From the NCBI GenBank assembly GCA_964425215.1, contig CAYRLW010000018.1, positions 1 to 59,068 on the forward strand: a DNA stretch of 59,068 bases, written 5' to 3'. The stretch is from CAYRLW01 sp964425215. Its GTDB lineage: Bacteria > Spirochaetota > Spirochaetia > Treponematales > Breznakiellaceae. The position numbers and the translations under genes were made by a program. The notes under the pieces are model-generated. The model worked only from the letters and a program-made list of their open reading frames with translations. It ran no database searches and was not told where the DNA came from. Shown here in pieces: positions 58,956 through 59,068 of the stretch; position 1 is the first letter of the stretch; each line of letters opens with the position of its first letter.

Positions 58956-59068
58956 TGCCCCTCGCCGCGAAAAGTGCGGATAAGTCGGCACGGAAATTGC
59001 TGACAGAGAGTCTGCTACAGCGAGCTTGGGACGGGACGTTCTAAGGGAGCGGAGCGAAGGATCTTTGG
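58956..59068 (+). other. Likely 5' leader of an RNA operon cut by the window end
   Basis: 113 nt without an open frame, GC-rich toward the end (GGGAGCGGAGCGAAGGATC). The tandem promoters suggest an rRNA operon leader or another structured RNA. The 16S start (AGAGTTTGATC) is not reached, so the call is an inference. Confidence 0.4.

Noticed and set aside
1..59068. CRISPR array, insertion sequence, prophage, toxin-antitoxin or restriction genes
   Set aside because: Read through on both strands, and no repeat array, transposase, integrase or defence gene could be recognised.

Overview
The window looks like a chromosomal segment of a spirochaete, most likely a Treponema relative. Three things suggest this. 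RpoB carries Asn at the E. coli Ser531 position (Asn494 here), the substitution linked to natural rifampicin resistance in spirochaetes. The gene order rpmG, tRNA-Trp, secE, nusG and onward resembles treponemes as I recall them. There is also a lipoprotein plus LysM pair of a type I associate with treponemes. Codon use looks even across the window. I see no insertion sequence, phage gene, CRISPR array or integrase, so this is mostly core genome.

Layout. (1) 1-28.2 kb is one long plus-strand block of transcription and translation genes: rpmG, tRNA-Trp, secE, nusG, rplKAJL, rpoBC, rpsLG, tuf, the whole S10/spc/alpha set from rpsJ to rplQ, and a small zinc-ribbon gene, closed by a strong terminator. 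The only large hole is 490 nt between rpsG and tuf. It holds a terminator, several stable hairpins (a possible unknown RNA) and the tuf promoter. No fusA is present, and no adk, map or infA lies between secY and rpmJ. (2) 28.3-34.2 kb is a branched-chain amino acid type ABC importer (livKHMGF) followed by a CBS-ACT protein. (3) 34.2-41.1 kb is a tight minus-strand group: a large TPR/zinc-ribbon protein, a small Cys-rich protein, prfA, prmC and relA/spoT. (4) 41.2-49.2 kb holds a CsgG-like envelope protein, groL without groES, a two-gene L-serine dehydratase, a Gfo/Idh oxidoreductase broken by a 100-N assembly gap, DAHP synthase, RNase HI and a PC4-like protein. (5) 49.5-58.7 kb holds the lipoprotein/LysM envelope pair, a NUDIX hydrolase, a PAS/HisKA_2 histidine kinase, a cytidylate-kinase-like protein, an M32 carboxypeptidase, an unknown membrane protein and two divergent CDP-alcohol phosphatidyltransferases. 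(6) The last 330 nt hold two strong promoter-like sequences reading out of the window, as expected in front of a stable RNA operon.

The most interesting signals are outside the genes: the structured 12.6-12.9 kb gap, a 160-bp nested inverted repeat with internal hairpins at 42.27-42.43 kb, and a face-to-face pair of sigma70-type promoters at 58.11-58.15 kb that would give nearly leaderless mRNAs for two divergent phospholipid genes. Similar short or absent leaders are predicted at two other divergent pairs. I found no clearly new multi-gene defence or metabolic system.
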